DNA of 64,000 bases. It comes from Paenibacillus sp. DMB20. Its GTDB lineage: Bacteria > Bacillota > Bacilli > Paenibacillales > Paenibacillaceae. Position numbers and translations under genes: made by a program. The notes beneath the pieces are model-generated. The model searched no databases, was not told the origin of the DNA, and was given only the letters and a program-made list of their open reading frames with translations. Below, in pieces: positions 8,691 through 17,613 of this stretch; position 1 is the first letter of the stretch; each line of letters starts with the position of its first letter. The stretch lies in NCBI RefSeq assembly GCF_000987955.1, contig NZ_LAZU01000008.1:1-64000 (forward strand), in the 5' to 3' direction.

Positions 8691-8773
8691 GTTACGGGGG
8701 AACACGTACGGATTTAAACAAACAATAGAGACATAAAACGAAGAAAGGCCTTCCAATTACGGAAGGCCTTTTT
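8691..8773 (+). ncRNA. Candidate ~80-nt small RNA with intrinsic terminator
   Basis: A short transcript is predicted from the promoter at 8656-8684 to the stem AAAGGCCTTCC (8744-8754) / GGAAGGCCTT (8761-8770) with a T-run. The only reading frame is 15 codons, starting about 4 bases after the -10 and lacking a ribosome binding site. It lies between the serine hydrolase gene and the second dioxygenase operon. Existence as an RNA is inferred. Confidence 0.45.
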
Positions 8774-8837
8774 CCGTATTTTGCGATCACGCAGATGTTG
8801 CGTTTTTATGAAAACGTGGTAATATATAATTATTAAA

Positions 8838-8855
8838 TATCTTAATATTAAGATA
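8838..8855. promoter_or_regulatory. MhqR-like operator, perfect palindrome
   Basis: TATCTTAATATTAAGATA is a perfect 18-bp palindrome 59 bp before the start codon of the dioxygenase gene, downstream of a possible TTGCGT (8798) / TAATAT (8820) promoter. It has the TATCT-N8-AGATA layout of the B. subtilis MhqR operator and resembles the dyad at 224-241 before the paralogous operon. Confidence 0.6.
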
Positions 8856-8913
8856 ATTTATACGCCGTTATATGGTTAAGATACTATTTATGAAGATTAC
8901 AGGAGGGAAATCC

Positions 8914-9857
8914 ATGCCGAAAACTGCAGGAATACATCATATCACCTCGTTCGTTAACGATCCGCAGGCCAATGTCGACTTTTATGCCGGCGTGCTTGGG
9001 CTTCGTTTGGTCAAGAAAACGATCAATTTCGATGCGCCCGAGGTATATCACTTTTATTTCGGAAACGAGACGGGAAGTCCGGGAACGATCATGACCTTTT
9101 TCCCGCAGGAAAATGCGCGCAGGGGAAAAATCGGCGGAGGGCAAGTAGGCATCACGGTATTTGCCGTACCTGTCGGCAGCCTGGATTTTTGGAAAGAACG
9201 GCTGGGTAGATTCCATATTTCTTATGACGAATTCACCCGGTTCGGCGAGACTTATCTCCGCTTTCACGACAACTCGGGACTGCTGCTGGAGCTGACCGAA
9301 CGGAAGGAGGGCGCAGCCAGTACCTGGTCCTTCGGCGGCGTGCCGGCCGATAAAACGATTAAAGCTTCGGGGGCGCCGTTTTGTTCAGCGTCCAGCCGGA
9401 TCAGACATCGGCAGTGCTCGGGAATCAGCTTGGCCTGGATCGGATCGGCGAAGAAGGAGGATGGGTCCGTTACCGGGCCCAAGGCGATATCGGGCAGATC
9501 ATCGATATGAACGCTCAGCCGATCGGATGGGGAGAGGGCGGTTCCGGAACGATTCATCATATTGCATGGCGGGCCAAGGACGATGAGGAACAGGAGGCGT
9601 TCCGGGCCAAGGCGGAAGAAAGCCGTCTGCTCCCGACGCCCGTGATCGACCGCCAGTATTTTAACGCGGTGTATTTCCGTGAACCCGGCGGTATGCTGTT
9701 CGAGATTGCCACGGATCCTCCGGGTTTTGCCAATGATGAGCCTGTGGAGCATCTGGGTGAGAAAATCATGCTTCCGGCATGGTTCGAGCCGCATCGCGAG
9801 TCCATTGAGAAGAACCTGACACCCGTGGAAGTCCGCGTACTGAAAGGAGATGTTTGA
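8914..9857 (+). CDS. Ring-cleaving dioxygenase, two VOC domains (frame broken by one apparent missing base)
   Basis: Paralogue of the 364-1311 product; 314 residues after repair against 315. It keeps GIHHIT, TIHHIAWR and GGMLFEIATDPPGF, so the metal site is intact. The frame is lost after 9364: AAAGCTTCGGGGGC is present where AAAGGCTTCGGGGGC would read KGFGGAVLFS as in the paralogue. As written, a 212-residue frame (8872-9510) and a separate C-terminal frame (9381-9857) appear. The ATG at 8914 follows AGGAGGG. It is followed directly by an MhqD-like hydrolase, as in B. subtilis mhqED. Confidence 0.88.
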
Positions 9858-9858
9858 T

Positions 9859-10473
9859 ATGGAACACCGCCATATTTTCCGGCAAGGCACGTCCGCCGAT
9901 GCGCCGACGCTGCTCATGCTGCACGGTACAGGCGGGGACGAGCATGATCTTGTCCCGTTGGCCGACATTATTTCTTCTTCCTCGAATGTGCTGGGAGTGA
10001 GGGGGAACGTGTTGGAAAACGGCATGCCCCGATTTTTCCGAAGACTTGCCGAAGGGGTATTTGACGAAGAGGATCTGATTCGGCGTACCAAAGACCTGAA
10101 GGCTTTCATCGATGAGGCAGCCGAACAATACGGCTTCGATCGCAGCCGCGTCGTGGCCGTGGGTTATTCCAATGGCGCGAATATCGCGGCAAGCCTTCTT
10201 TTTCATTACGCGAATGCGCTGCAGGGGGCCGTGCTGCACCACCCGATGGTGCCGCTGAGAGGCTTGGAGCTGCCGAACCTGTCCGGCATTCCGGTCTTTA
10301 TCGCAGCCGGAAAGCGGGATACGATGTGTCCGCCGCAGGAAACGGAGGAACTGAACGGGCTTCTGGCCGGAGCAGGCGCGGATGTGCATCTGCATTGGGA
10401 ATACGGCGGCCACCAGTTGACCCGGGGGGAAGTGGAGGCCGCGGCGTCATGGTTTAAAGGAAAGTTTGCGTAA
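9859..10473 (+). CDS. Alpha/beta hydrolase, MhqD/carboxylesterase family
   Basis: A 204-residue phospholipase/carboxylesterase-type hydrolase: LHGTGGDEHD forms the oxyanion region, GYSNG holds the nucleophile Ser, GKRDTMCP the Asp and YGGHQLT the His. The frame is also open from an ATG at 9850 that overlaps the dioxygenase stop, but the ATG at 9859 has AAGGAG at the right distance. Co-transcription with a ring-cleaving dioxygenase matches the B. subtilis mhqED operon for quinone resistance. Confidence 0.87.
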   Translation: MEHRHIFRQGTSADAPTLLMLHGTGGDEHDLVPLADIISSSSNVLGVRGNVLENGMPRFFRRLAEGVFDEEDLIRRTKDLKAFIDEAAEQYGFDRSRVVAVGYSNGANIAASLLFHYANALQGAVLHHPMVPLRGLELPNLSGIPVFIAAGKRDTMCPPQETEELNGLLAGAGADVHLHWEYGGHQLTRGEVEAAASWFKGKFA

Positions 10474-10548
10474 CCTTGGTTTGGTATGTCGCTCGGGGTG
10501 AAGAAAATCGCAATCGCAGCCCCGCAAGCGGCTTTCACAATATAATTA

Positions 10549-10577
10549 AGCCCCCGCTCTTTGAGCGGGGGCTTTTT
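10549..10577. terminator. Intrinsic terminator
   Basis: AAGCCCCCGCTC / GAGCGGGGGCTT with a five-T tail, between the hydrolase gene and the convergent DUF3231 gene. Confidence 0.85.
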
Positions 10578-10579
10578 GC

Positions 10580-11085
10580 CTATTCAGGTCGTTTGATCTG
10601 CAGCGGGGGAGGGATAAGCCAGCCCTTGTCTTTATTCATTTGCAGAATTCTTACGCCGAGCGCCGTTTTGGAAAGATGATATTTCGCAAACAAAGCGCCG
10701 ATGTCTTCGCGAATGGACATTCCCATCACGGCGCTGCAGCCAACGAGCCTGCGGCGTTGTCCATCGCGATTTTGGCGGCGATCTCCAGATCGGTGAATCG
10801 CGCTCCCATCGGGATATCCTCCAGCTTGACTTCAGGCCGTTCAGGCAGCGTGGGAGCGGCGGCAATCCCGTTCTCCGCCAGCAATTCATCAAGCTCCTTG
10901 ATCTCCAGCTTGGCTTGGTCGATCAGGTCCCTCAGCATTTTTTTGAGATCCTTGTCGCCGGCATGGTTCAAATAGGCTTGATAGCAGGAAACGGCGCCTT
11001 TGGCAGCCATCGAAACTTCCCACACATTAAAAATTTCACCGTAGTGCATCGGCTCGTTTTTCGGATTTCCGTCCAGAATACCCAT
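10580..11085 (-). CDS. DUF3231 family protein (frame broken by one apparent missing base)
   Basis: A helical-bundle protein of the DUF3231 family, 168 residues after repair. The N-terminal frame (10726-11085) reads to DNAAGSLAAAP and stops. Adding a base near 10740/10741 (sense TTGGGCTGCAGC instead of TTGGCTGCAGC) continues it as SLGCSAVMGMSIREDIGALF and on to a stop at 10580. Members are ferritin-like helical proteins of unknown role, often linked to sporulation or stress in bacilli. AAAGGAG precedes the ATG. Confidence 0.8.
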
Positions 11086-11109
11086 GGTATAATACTCCTT
11101 TATTTTTTG

Positions 11110-11125
11110 ATACTTACGGAAGTAT
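11110..11125. promoter_or_regulatory. Dyad in the DUF3231 promoter region
   Basis: ATACTTACGGAAGTAT (arms ATACTT/AAGTAT, four-base centre) lies 25 bp upstream of the DUF3231 start codon and could be an operator. No regulator is assigned. Confidence 0.3.
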
Positions 11126-11182
11126 TATGACCTTTGTTCCGGAATTCATGTAATCAACGTAAATCCAGGAGGGGGACGCAAT

Positions 11183-12511
11183 TTATGCCTCAAACAGCCT
11201 TGCCGTGACGATGGCTTGCGCAATTCGTTTGGCGCCTTCGTACACATCCACGCTTACCTTGCAAAAGCGGCGGCTGGATTCGATGACCGCAGGGATCAAA
11301 GAGATAACGGATTCAATCTCCACGGGCAGGAAATAATGGACCGCCGTACTGTCGATGTGGAGGTTTCCTTTCCTTAATCCGGTGATCGTACGGGCAGTTG
11401 CCTGATTGATGAGGCAGGACAATATCCCGTCCGACAGATTGCCGACCGGATTGATCATGGAGGCCGAAATGACGCCTTGATACGAAAGCCGTCCTTCCCC
11501 GTCACGGATTTCCTTGAAAGAGGACCAGATTTGTTCCTCCAGCGTTTCGCCGTAATGCGGCTGAAGTTGGGTATTCTGCAGGGACCGCAAAACATCCTTA
11601 CGGCTGATCACGCCCGTAAGCCGTCCCGAAGCGTCGACGATCGGCAGCAGCTCAAGCGACTCCCGAACCATGATATGCCCGGCGGTCGCCACGGCCGTCT
11701 GAGCCGTTACGGTAAGCGGATTGCGGGACATATATTGATGGATCGGGTCGCTGCCGTTCGCTCCGATGATATCTTTGGCCGTGATGATGCCGATCGGCTT
11801 ATGATTGCCGTCAACGACGGGAAAACGGTTGTGATTGGTTTCGGAAATGCGCAGTAGCATGTCATTGACCTGATCGTTTTCGCGGAGATAGGCGATCTCG
11901 GCATCCGGATGGACCGCATCCTGGACATGCACGATTTTCTTTTTGATCAGCTTGTCGGAAATGACGCGGTTAATCATGGTGGCAACGGTAAAGGTGTCGT
12001 AATGCGTGCTGATGACGGGAAGCTTCAACTCGTCGGCCAGTGCCTTTACGGAATCGGCGGTATCAAAGCCGCCCGTTACGAGAATCCCGGCACCCAGAGT
12101 CAAAGCGCTGTAATGAGCTTTTTCCCGGTTTCCTACAATCAGCAGATTGCCCGGCTCGATGTAACGGATCATATCTTCCAGCTGCATGGCGCCGATGACG
12201 AATTTTTTTAAGGTTTTATGCAGCCCTTCTTCGCCGCCGAGCACGTTGCCGTCCACAATGTTGGCGATCTCGGAAAACGTCAGCCTGTCGATCTCGACGG
12301 GCTGTTTTTTTTCGATCCTTACGGTTCCGGCCCGTTCCTTCGTGCTTACGATCCCCCGGTTCTCGGCGTCTTTCATCGCCCGGTATGCCGTCCCCTCGCT
12401 GACATCCAGTTCCTGGGCGACCTTGCGCACGGAAATGCGCGTACCGATCTCAAGGTTTTCTATATATTGAATGATCTGTTCGTGCTTTGTGGAGAATTCG
12501 GTGGATGTCAT
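11183..12511 (-). CDS. ytoI: DRTGG/CBS/hotdog regulatory protein, YtoI-like
   Basis: A 442-residue protein with the YtoI layout: an N-terminal winged helix-turn-helix (about 1-65), a DRTGG domain (about 75-190), two CBS motifs (about 200-320) and a C-terminal hotdog thioesterase-like domain (about 330-442). CBS and DRTGG domains sense nucleotides, so it is probably a DNA-binding protein controlled by a nucleotide or acyl ligand; its target is unknown. Monocistronic, with TTATATAACAC (12556-12566) upstream, a string seen again at 13010-13020. Confidence 0.9.
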   Translation of the reverse strand: MTSTEFSTKHEQIIQYIENLEIGTRISVRKVAQELDVSEGTAYRAMKDAENRGIVSTKERAGTVRIEKKQPVEIDRLTFSEIANIVDGNVLGGEEGLHKTLKKFVIGAMQLEDMIRYIEPGNLLIVGNREKAHYSALTLGAGILVTGGFDTADSVKALADELKLPVISTHYDTFTVATMINRVISDKLIKKKIVHVQDAVHPDAEIAYLRENDQVNDMLLRISETNHNRFPVVDGNHKPIGIITAKDIIGANGSDPIHQYMSRNPLTVTAQTAVATAGHIMVRESLELLPIVDASGRLTGVISRKDVLRSLQNTQLQPHYGETLEEQIWSSFKEIRDGEGRLSYQGVISASMINPVGNLSDGILSCLINQATARTITGLRKGNLHIDSTAVHYFLPVEIESVISLIPAVIESSRRFCKVSVDVYEGAKRIAQAIVTARLFEA

Positions 12512-12613
12512 TCCATCATTCCTTTATTCTCTGGATTTTGGTTAGGTTAGGGCTATTATATAACACCTCATTCGTGTTTAAAACATGACCTTAAGGAGGG
12601 GATGGAAGAAAGA

Positions 12614-12665
12614 AAAGCCCCCGGTCAGGAATTTCATAAGAAATTTCCTTGATGGAGGCTTTTTG
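12614..12665. terminator. Terminator-like imperfect hairpin
   Basis: A long imperfect stem built from AAGCC, GGTCAGGAATTTC and GAAATTTCCTTGAT, GGCTT, with T residues on the plus-strand side and TTTTCTTTC on the minus side. It would end the small zinc-ribbon gene transcribed leftward. Confidence 0.5.
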
Positions 12666-12714
12666 GATGCGCTGGATTCATGTTTGGAAACGTGGTTGCA
12701 TTCTAACGGACAAG

Positions 12715-12894
12715 TCAGTCGGCATACCGGAAATAGTACTGCTGCATGTAATAGTGCGACAAGCCATGGTCCGTAGTGGTTTCGCAGCCGCTGCAAAGCA
12801 GGTGATCCCCCGTCCGTTCGGATTCACCGGATGGCAGGCTTTCCCCGCATGAAAAGCAAACCTCGGTCTTGCTCTGTTCTTCAACGTTGTTCAT
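12715..12894 (-). CDS. Small zinc-ribbon-like protein, 59 residues
   Basis: MNNVEEQSKTEVCFSCGESL opens a 59-residue frame that has two CxxC pairs: Cys13/Cys16 and Cys34/Cys37 (CFSC, CSGC), the pattern of a treble-clef or zinc-ribbon knuckle. The C terminus is rich in Tyr and ends HYYMQQYYFRYAD. GGGAGG lies 8 bases before the ATG. The family is not recognised; metal binding is inferred from the cysteines. It sits alone between ytoI and the PHP gene. Confidence 0.65.
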   Translation of the reverse strand: MNNVEEQSKTEVCFSCGESLPSGESERTGDHLLCSGCETTTDHGLSHYYMQQYYFRYAD

Positions 12895-13232
12895 GTTTAA
12901 AACCTCCCGTATGGTGTGTGATGCAACCTGAAATTGAAAGTTGGGCAGCTATTTTTGCATGTCCAGGTTCTGATGAAACATCATCGTAACTTCAGATTAA
13001 CGCCAACTGTTATATAACACATTAATGATTTGTTGTTTATTATATATCGAAATAAAATGTGTTGCAATACTGTTTAAGAATTTATTTTATTGTTATACAA
13101 CAATGGGCGAAGCATGACGCGGGTTGGTGATCCTCCTATCTTTACAAAAACAACACATTCCTATGACACTGCCCGAATATTGGATGATTAAACTATGTTA
13201 ATGTTTTGAAATGAAAACGGAGGTGCCGTATA
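12895..13232. other. Intergenic region, AT-rich, no gene
   Basis: No coding frame is supported. The part 13000-13110 is very AT-rich and carries TTATATAACACATTAATG and, 40 bp on, AATGTGTTGC, which form a loose inverted repeat; it probably holds the promoters of the divergent zinc-ribbon and PHP genes. Confidence 0.5.
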
Positions 13233-14810
13233 GTGCAGCTTAAGAAGAAAACGATCATGGCGTTGGCGCTCGGTTTGACCCTTATGTCCCAGGGCGCGGT
13301 TGTTCAGGCGAAAGATGGCGGGGGCCCATTAAAGCCGGAAACGAACGGTAAATGGCTGGCCGGAGAGTATCACGCCCATACCTATCAATCCGACGATGCC
13401 CAGCAATCTCTCCAAAAAGTGTTGGACAACGCGTTTGAAAAATACGGTATGGATTGGATCGCCGTCTCGGACCATTTAAGAACGGCTGCCCGGGACGATG
13501 AAGGGAATAAGATTCCGGAAGGTCCGATCCCGCTGTATCAAGGATTGGCCCAGTACCAGCTTCCCAAGATAGAGCAGCTTAAAAAAGCCGGGAAGTACAA
13601 GGACAAAATCATTTTTGCCGGATTTGAATGGGATATGCCGACCTATGAGCATGTCGGCGTCGGAATCGTGGGGGACAAGCCGGGCTCGGAGGAGAGCGTG
13701 AACGCCGTCAACCAGTTCGAATATTTGTTTACCAACCGGGATGAGAAAATGTTTGTTCCGGCAGACGTGGCCCAGTGGAAAGAACAAGGCGGCAGAGCTT
13801 ACTCGACACCTGAGGATGCCCGGAAGGCACTGGCCTGGCTGGAGAAGAATTATTCGGAAACCAGCTACGCCCTATTGAACCATCCTTCAAGAAAACAAGT
13901 CTATACCATCGCCGATATTCGCGATTTCAACAACATAGCACCGAACGTAGTATTCGGCATGGAAGGCATGCCGGGAAACCAAATGGAGCCGGATCGGGGC
14001 GGACTGAACCTTGAAACGCCAGAGAACCGGACCCACGGCGGGGCCGACTACATGGTTGCCAAGGTAGGCGGAGCGTGGGATGCGCTGCTGGGGGAAGGAC
14101 GCCGCTTCTGGAACTTTGCCAACTCCGACTCCCATTTTGAGATCAGCGAAGACCGGAAATATTCCAGCGGTTATTTGCCGGGACAATATGCGAAGAACTA
14201 CACCTGGGTGGAAGGCAATGACATGCAAGCGGTGCTGGACGGCATGCGTTCAGGCAAATCGTTCTCCGTGCACGGCGATCTGATCAACGAGCTTGACTTC
14301 AAGATCGGTCACGGTCAGCGGAAGGAGGAGATGGGCGGCGACCTTCGCCTTAAAAAGGGCCAGCCGATCGAGATAACGATTCGGTTCAAAAGCCCGAAGA
14401 AAAACCATAACGGCGATCCTGTAAAAGTGGACCATATTGACCTGATCGCAGGGGACGTGACGGGGAAGGCGAAGCCGGGAACGGCAGCTTACAGCAAAAA
14501 CACCAATGATTCCACCAAAGTGCTTAAGCGGTTTACAAGCAAGGATTGGAAGTCCGACAAGGATGGCTATAACGTCATCACCTATAGAACAAAAGCCGCA
14601 AAGGATCAATACTTCCGCTTGAGAGGCACCAATCTGGGCGTGAACGTCGAGGGTGAAACGAAGAACGGGGAGCCGCTTGTCGATCCCAAGACGGACATCG
14701 AGGACAACGAAACGCGCTTTGCGGAGATTAACGAACGGAATTATAAGGATCTGTGGTTCTATTCCAATCCCATCTTCATCAACGTGAATGCCGAGAAGAA
14801 CGGCAAATGA
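13233..14810 (+). CDS. Secreted PHP-domain metallohydrolase (CehA/McbA-like)
   Basis: A 525-residue protein starting at GTG behind GGAGGTG. A signal peptide (about 1-27, ending VVQA) is followed by a PHP-type metallophosphoesterase domain: GEYHAHTYQSDD (HxH), VSDHLRTA, GFEWD, NHPSRK and NSDSHFE carry the expected His/Asp metal ligands. The C-terminal third (from about 360) is a beta-rich extension. Family members hydrolyse phosphoesters or related bonds outside the cell; the substrate is unknown. Monocistronic. Confidence 0.85.
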   Translation: MQLKKKTIMALALGLTLMSQGAVVQAKDGGGPLKPETNGKWLAGEYHAHTYQSDDAQQSLQKVLDNAFEKYGMDWIAVSDHLRTAARDDEGNKIPEGPIPLYQGLAQYQLPKIEQLKKAGKYKDKIIFAGFEWDMPTYEHVGVGIVGDKPGSEESVNAVNQFEYLFTNRDEKMFVPADVAQWKEQGGRAYSTPEDARKALAWLEKNYSETSYALLNHPSRKQVYTIADIRDFNNIAPNVVFGMEGMPGNQMEPDRGGLNLETPENRTHGGADYMVAKVGGAWDALLGEGRRFWNFANSDSHFEISEDRKYSSGYLPGQYAKNYTWVEGNDMQAVLDGMRSGKSFSVHGDLINELDFKIGHGQRKEEMGGDLRLKKGQPIEITIRFKSPKKNHNGDPVKVDHIDLIAGDVTGKAKPGTAAYSKNTNDSTKVLKRFTSKDWKSDKDGYNVITYRTKAAKDQYFRLRGTNLGVNVEGETKNGEPLVDPKTDIEDNETRFAEINERNYKDLWFYSNPIFINVNAEKNGK

Positions 14811-14865
14811 TAGTACCGCTATCATTCAATGATGCGTAATATAGGCCGGATGGTTTATGCAAAAG

Positions 14866-14905
14866 GCGATTTTCCCGTTTAAATTTGAACGGAAAATCGC
14901 TTTTT
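14866..14905 (+). terminator. Intrinsic terminator after the PHP gene
   Basis: GCGATTTTCC (14866-14875) / GGAAAATCGC (14891-14900) followed by five T residues. The remaining 200 bases before ilvA hold a weak promoter candidate (TACAAT at 15028-15033) and a GGTGG/CCACC hairpin, but no convincing T-box. Confidence 0.8.
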
Positions 14906-15111
14906 CGCGTTGTTTATCGGTTTGCCGATGCCTTAATCAGGGAAAACAGATGCGGGCCGCCCATCGTTATGACTTAAAAGCGTCGCTCCTAAGCACAAAT
15001 CACCCGGGAAATTTTCATGAAAAGTGTTACAATAGGATCATCAAAAAACAAACAAGTTCAAGGGTAGACGGAAGGTGGTCCGCCACCCGGGCGGTGAAGT
15101 GGAGTGAGATT

Positions 15112-16379
15112 ATGAAAGAGACGCAAACAGAGACAAAAACGGTCGGCATGGAAGACATCGTCCGTGCCCATCATGTGCTGCGCGAGGTGATCGTACGGAC
15201 GCCGCTGCAGCGGGACGCGGTGCTGTCCGCCAAGTACGGCTGCAACGTTTATTTGAAACGCGAGGATCTGCAGGTGGTCCGGTCCTTTAAGATCCGTGGG
15301 GCCTATAATATGATTCGCAGTCTAACCGATGCGGAGCGCTCCGCGGGCATTGTGTGCGCAAGCGCCGGCAACCATGCGCAGGGCGTGGCCTTCTCCTGCA
15401 ACGCGCTGAACATCCGCGGCAAAATCTACATGCCGAGCACGACGCCGAAACAAAAGGTGAAGCAGGTAAAACGCTTCGGCGGAAGCAGCGTCGAGGTGAT
15501 CCTTACCGGGGATACGTTTGACGATGCTTACGACGAAGCCATCAAAGCCTGCAAGGAACAGGGCATGACGTTTATCCATCCCTTCGACGAGCCTCGCATC
15601 GTCGCGGGCAACGGCACGATCGGGATGGAGATCATGGAAGAGATCGACGCCCCGGCAGACGTTGTGTTTGTCACGATCGGCGGCGGCGGGCTTGCGGCAG
15701 GCGTGGCGACTTACGTGAAAACCGTCAGTCCGGCGACCCGCGTGATCGGCGTGGAGCCGCTGGGCGCGCTTCGATGAGCGAAGCGAAGGAGCGGGGAGAG
15801 GTCGTGACGCTGGAGGAGATCGACAAATTCGTCGATGGCGCCGCCGTAAAGAGAGTCGGCCAGCTTCCCTACGAGATTTGCGATCATTATCTGGACGACA
15901 TCGTCATGGTGCCTGAAGGGAAAGCCTGCACGACGATCTTGGAGCTGTACAACGAAAACGCGATCGTGGCCGAGCCCGCCGGGGCGCTGTCGGTGGCGGC
16001 GCTTGACCTGTACGGGGACAAGATCCGCGGCAAAAATGTCGTCTGCATCATCAGCGGCGGCAACAACGATATCGACCGCATGCAGGAGATCAAGGAACGC
16101 TCCCTGATCTATGAAGGCTTGAAGCACTATTTCATGATCAATTTTCCGCAGCGGGCGGGTGCATTGCGAGAGTTCCTCGAAGACGTGCTGGGACCGGATG
16201 ACGACATCGCGCGGTTCGAATACACGAAAAAGCACAACAAGGAAGACGGTCCGGCCCTCGTCGGCATCGAGCTGCTGCATCCGGAGGATTACGGTCCGCT
16301 AATCGAGCGGATGAACCGCAAGGGACTTGATTATACCGAGCTGAACAAGAACATGAATCTTTTTAATCTGTTGATTTAA
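15112..16379 (+). CDS. ilvA: Threonine ammonia-lyase, biosynthetic type (frame broken by one apparent missing base)
   Basis: PLP enzyme that converts threonine to 2-oxobutyrate for isoleucine synthesis; 422 residues after repair. SFKIRGAYN contains the PLP lysine, SAGNHAQG and GGGGLAAG bind the cofactor, and the C terminus is an ACT-like regulatory domain. The frame is lost after 15768: GGCGCGCTTCGATG is present where GGCGCGGCTTCGATG gives GAASMSEAKERGEVV. As written, a truncated N-terminal frame ends at 15777 and a C-terminal frame runs 15774-16379. The ATG at 15112 follows GGAGTGAG. Confidence 0.92.
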
Positions 16380-16414
16380 TTCTTAGCTTTGGGTGTTCGC
16401 CCGACTTAACATGA

Positions 16415-16453
16415 AAGAGCCTGCCGTCCGATAAGGGATGGCAGGCTCTTATA
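16415..16453 (+). terminator. Intrinsic terminator after ilvA
   Basis: AAGAGCCTGCC (16415-16425) / GGCAGGCTCTT (16440-16450). Confidence 0.75.
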
Positions 16454-16554
16454 AGTTCTGGTCAATATCAAGCCGGTGAACGCGAAAGTTCCCGGCTAAA
16501 TCCGGTTGTTTCCATCCTGGAAGCCGGGGAGGCGGGTCGATTAAACCGGAAGAT

Positions 16555-17505
16555 TTATCCTTGCGAGCTTTTTCCGGGCGCCGAACTCTCGCGGCGTTTT
16601 TCGACCTGTTTCGTCAGTTTGTCGTCGTTCACCCTGAGGATATCGGACCAGGACTCCAGCTTTTGCAAAAATTCGCTCTTGCCCACGTCATGTTTGGCCA
16701 GGGCATCGTCGTAAGCCTTGCGGGCAGCGGGGTCGAGCGCCTGGGTATCATGGTCGAACAATGGCGTATTCGGCATGCCGTAATAGAGATACGTCAAGCT
16801 GCCGTTATACATCATTTTGACGAGCTGGGCCCGGTTGGATTTGGGATGCGCCTTGATAAAGGCTTCCTGCGCCAGGCCGCGGTCAATGACCTCGGACCAG
16901 GAAATGAGCAGGGCTGCGTCACCGACCGACGGCTTGGCCGATTCTTCGGCCATCAGATTAATATAAGCCTTGATATCGGGATTCACATACGGTTGATAGA
17001 CTTTAAACGCGTCATAATCGATGATCGGATAGATCATGCCTTCGATCGCATGCAGCTTGTAACCGCTGTCCCGCAGATCGGTCAGCAGCTTCCGAAGCTG
17101 TACGTCCTTGGTCTCCCCAAGGACTTTGCTAATCGAGTCGCCTTGCTCGTAGATTCCGTTCAGGATGGTTTGGTTGCGGTCTGCGAGCAGCTTGTCGGTT
17201 GCGGATACGAGAGAGGCGTTTACGGCATTTTCAAGTTTGAGCACAAGCAGCGTGGCCTGGTATTTGGTTACGCTTTTAATATGCTTGGTCATGTAGGACT
17301 TGGCATAAGCCAGTCCGTCTTTCTTTTTCAAAAGAGCAGTCGCTTTATTGTATACGGTTTTGGCGTATGCGGCCGATTTCGACGATGCGGATACGGCGGC
17401 TTTATCGGTCGTTCCGGCGGCGTGAACTGCGGCGGTTCCGGTTTCAAGGGAAACGGCAAGGGCCAGCAGCGCGGCGAGAGCGGACAGTTTGCGTGAAACC
17501 TTCAT
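16555..17505 (-). CDS. Secreted protein of unknown function, 316 residues
   Basis: The start at 17505 (AAGGAGG seven bases before) gives a Sec signal peptide MKVSRKLSALAALLALAV with cleavage near VHAAG. The remainder is helical and Lys/Asp-rich with no motif I recognise; SYMTKHIKSVTKYQATLLVL and IEGMIYPIIDYDAFKVYQPY are notable segments. It may be a surface or cell-envelope protein. An in-frame ATG at 17583 lacks a ribosome binding site. Confidence 0.75.
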   Translation of the reverse strand: MKVSRKLSALAALLALAVSLETGTAAVHAAGTTDKAAVSASSKSAAYAKTVYNKATALLKKKDGLAYAKSYMTKHIKSVTKYQATLLVLKLENAVNASLVSATDKLLADRNQTILNGIYEQGDSISKVLGETKDVQLRKLLTDLRDSGYKLHAIEGMIYPIIDYDAFKVYQPYVNPDIKAYINLMAEESAKPSVGDAALLISWSEVIDRGLAQEAFIKAHPKSNRAQLVKMMYNGSLTYLYYGMPNTPLFDHDTQALDPAARKAYDDALAKHDVGKSEFLQKLESWSDILRVNDDKLTKQVEKRRESSAPGKSSQG

Positions 17506-17613
17506 CGGATATTCCTCCTTGTTCGCATAATCACCCTCCCATCTTACCATGAAGGCAACGAAAAGGCAGTGACAACTCGACAAAAAAATGTAAAAATCCT
17601 GTAAATTTTCATG

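Noticed and set aside
15040-15111. T-box riboswitch before ilvA
   Set aside because: GGAAGGTGGTCCGCCACC recalls the T-box AGGGTGGTACCGCG, but the promoter candidate is only about 10 bp upstream, no specifier stem or terminator is present, and the motif lacks a base.
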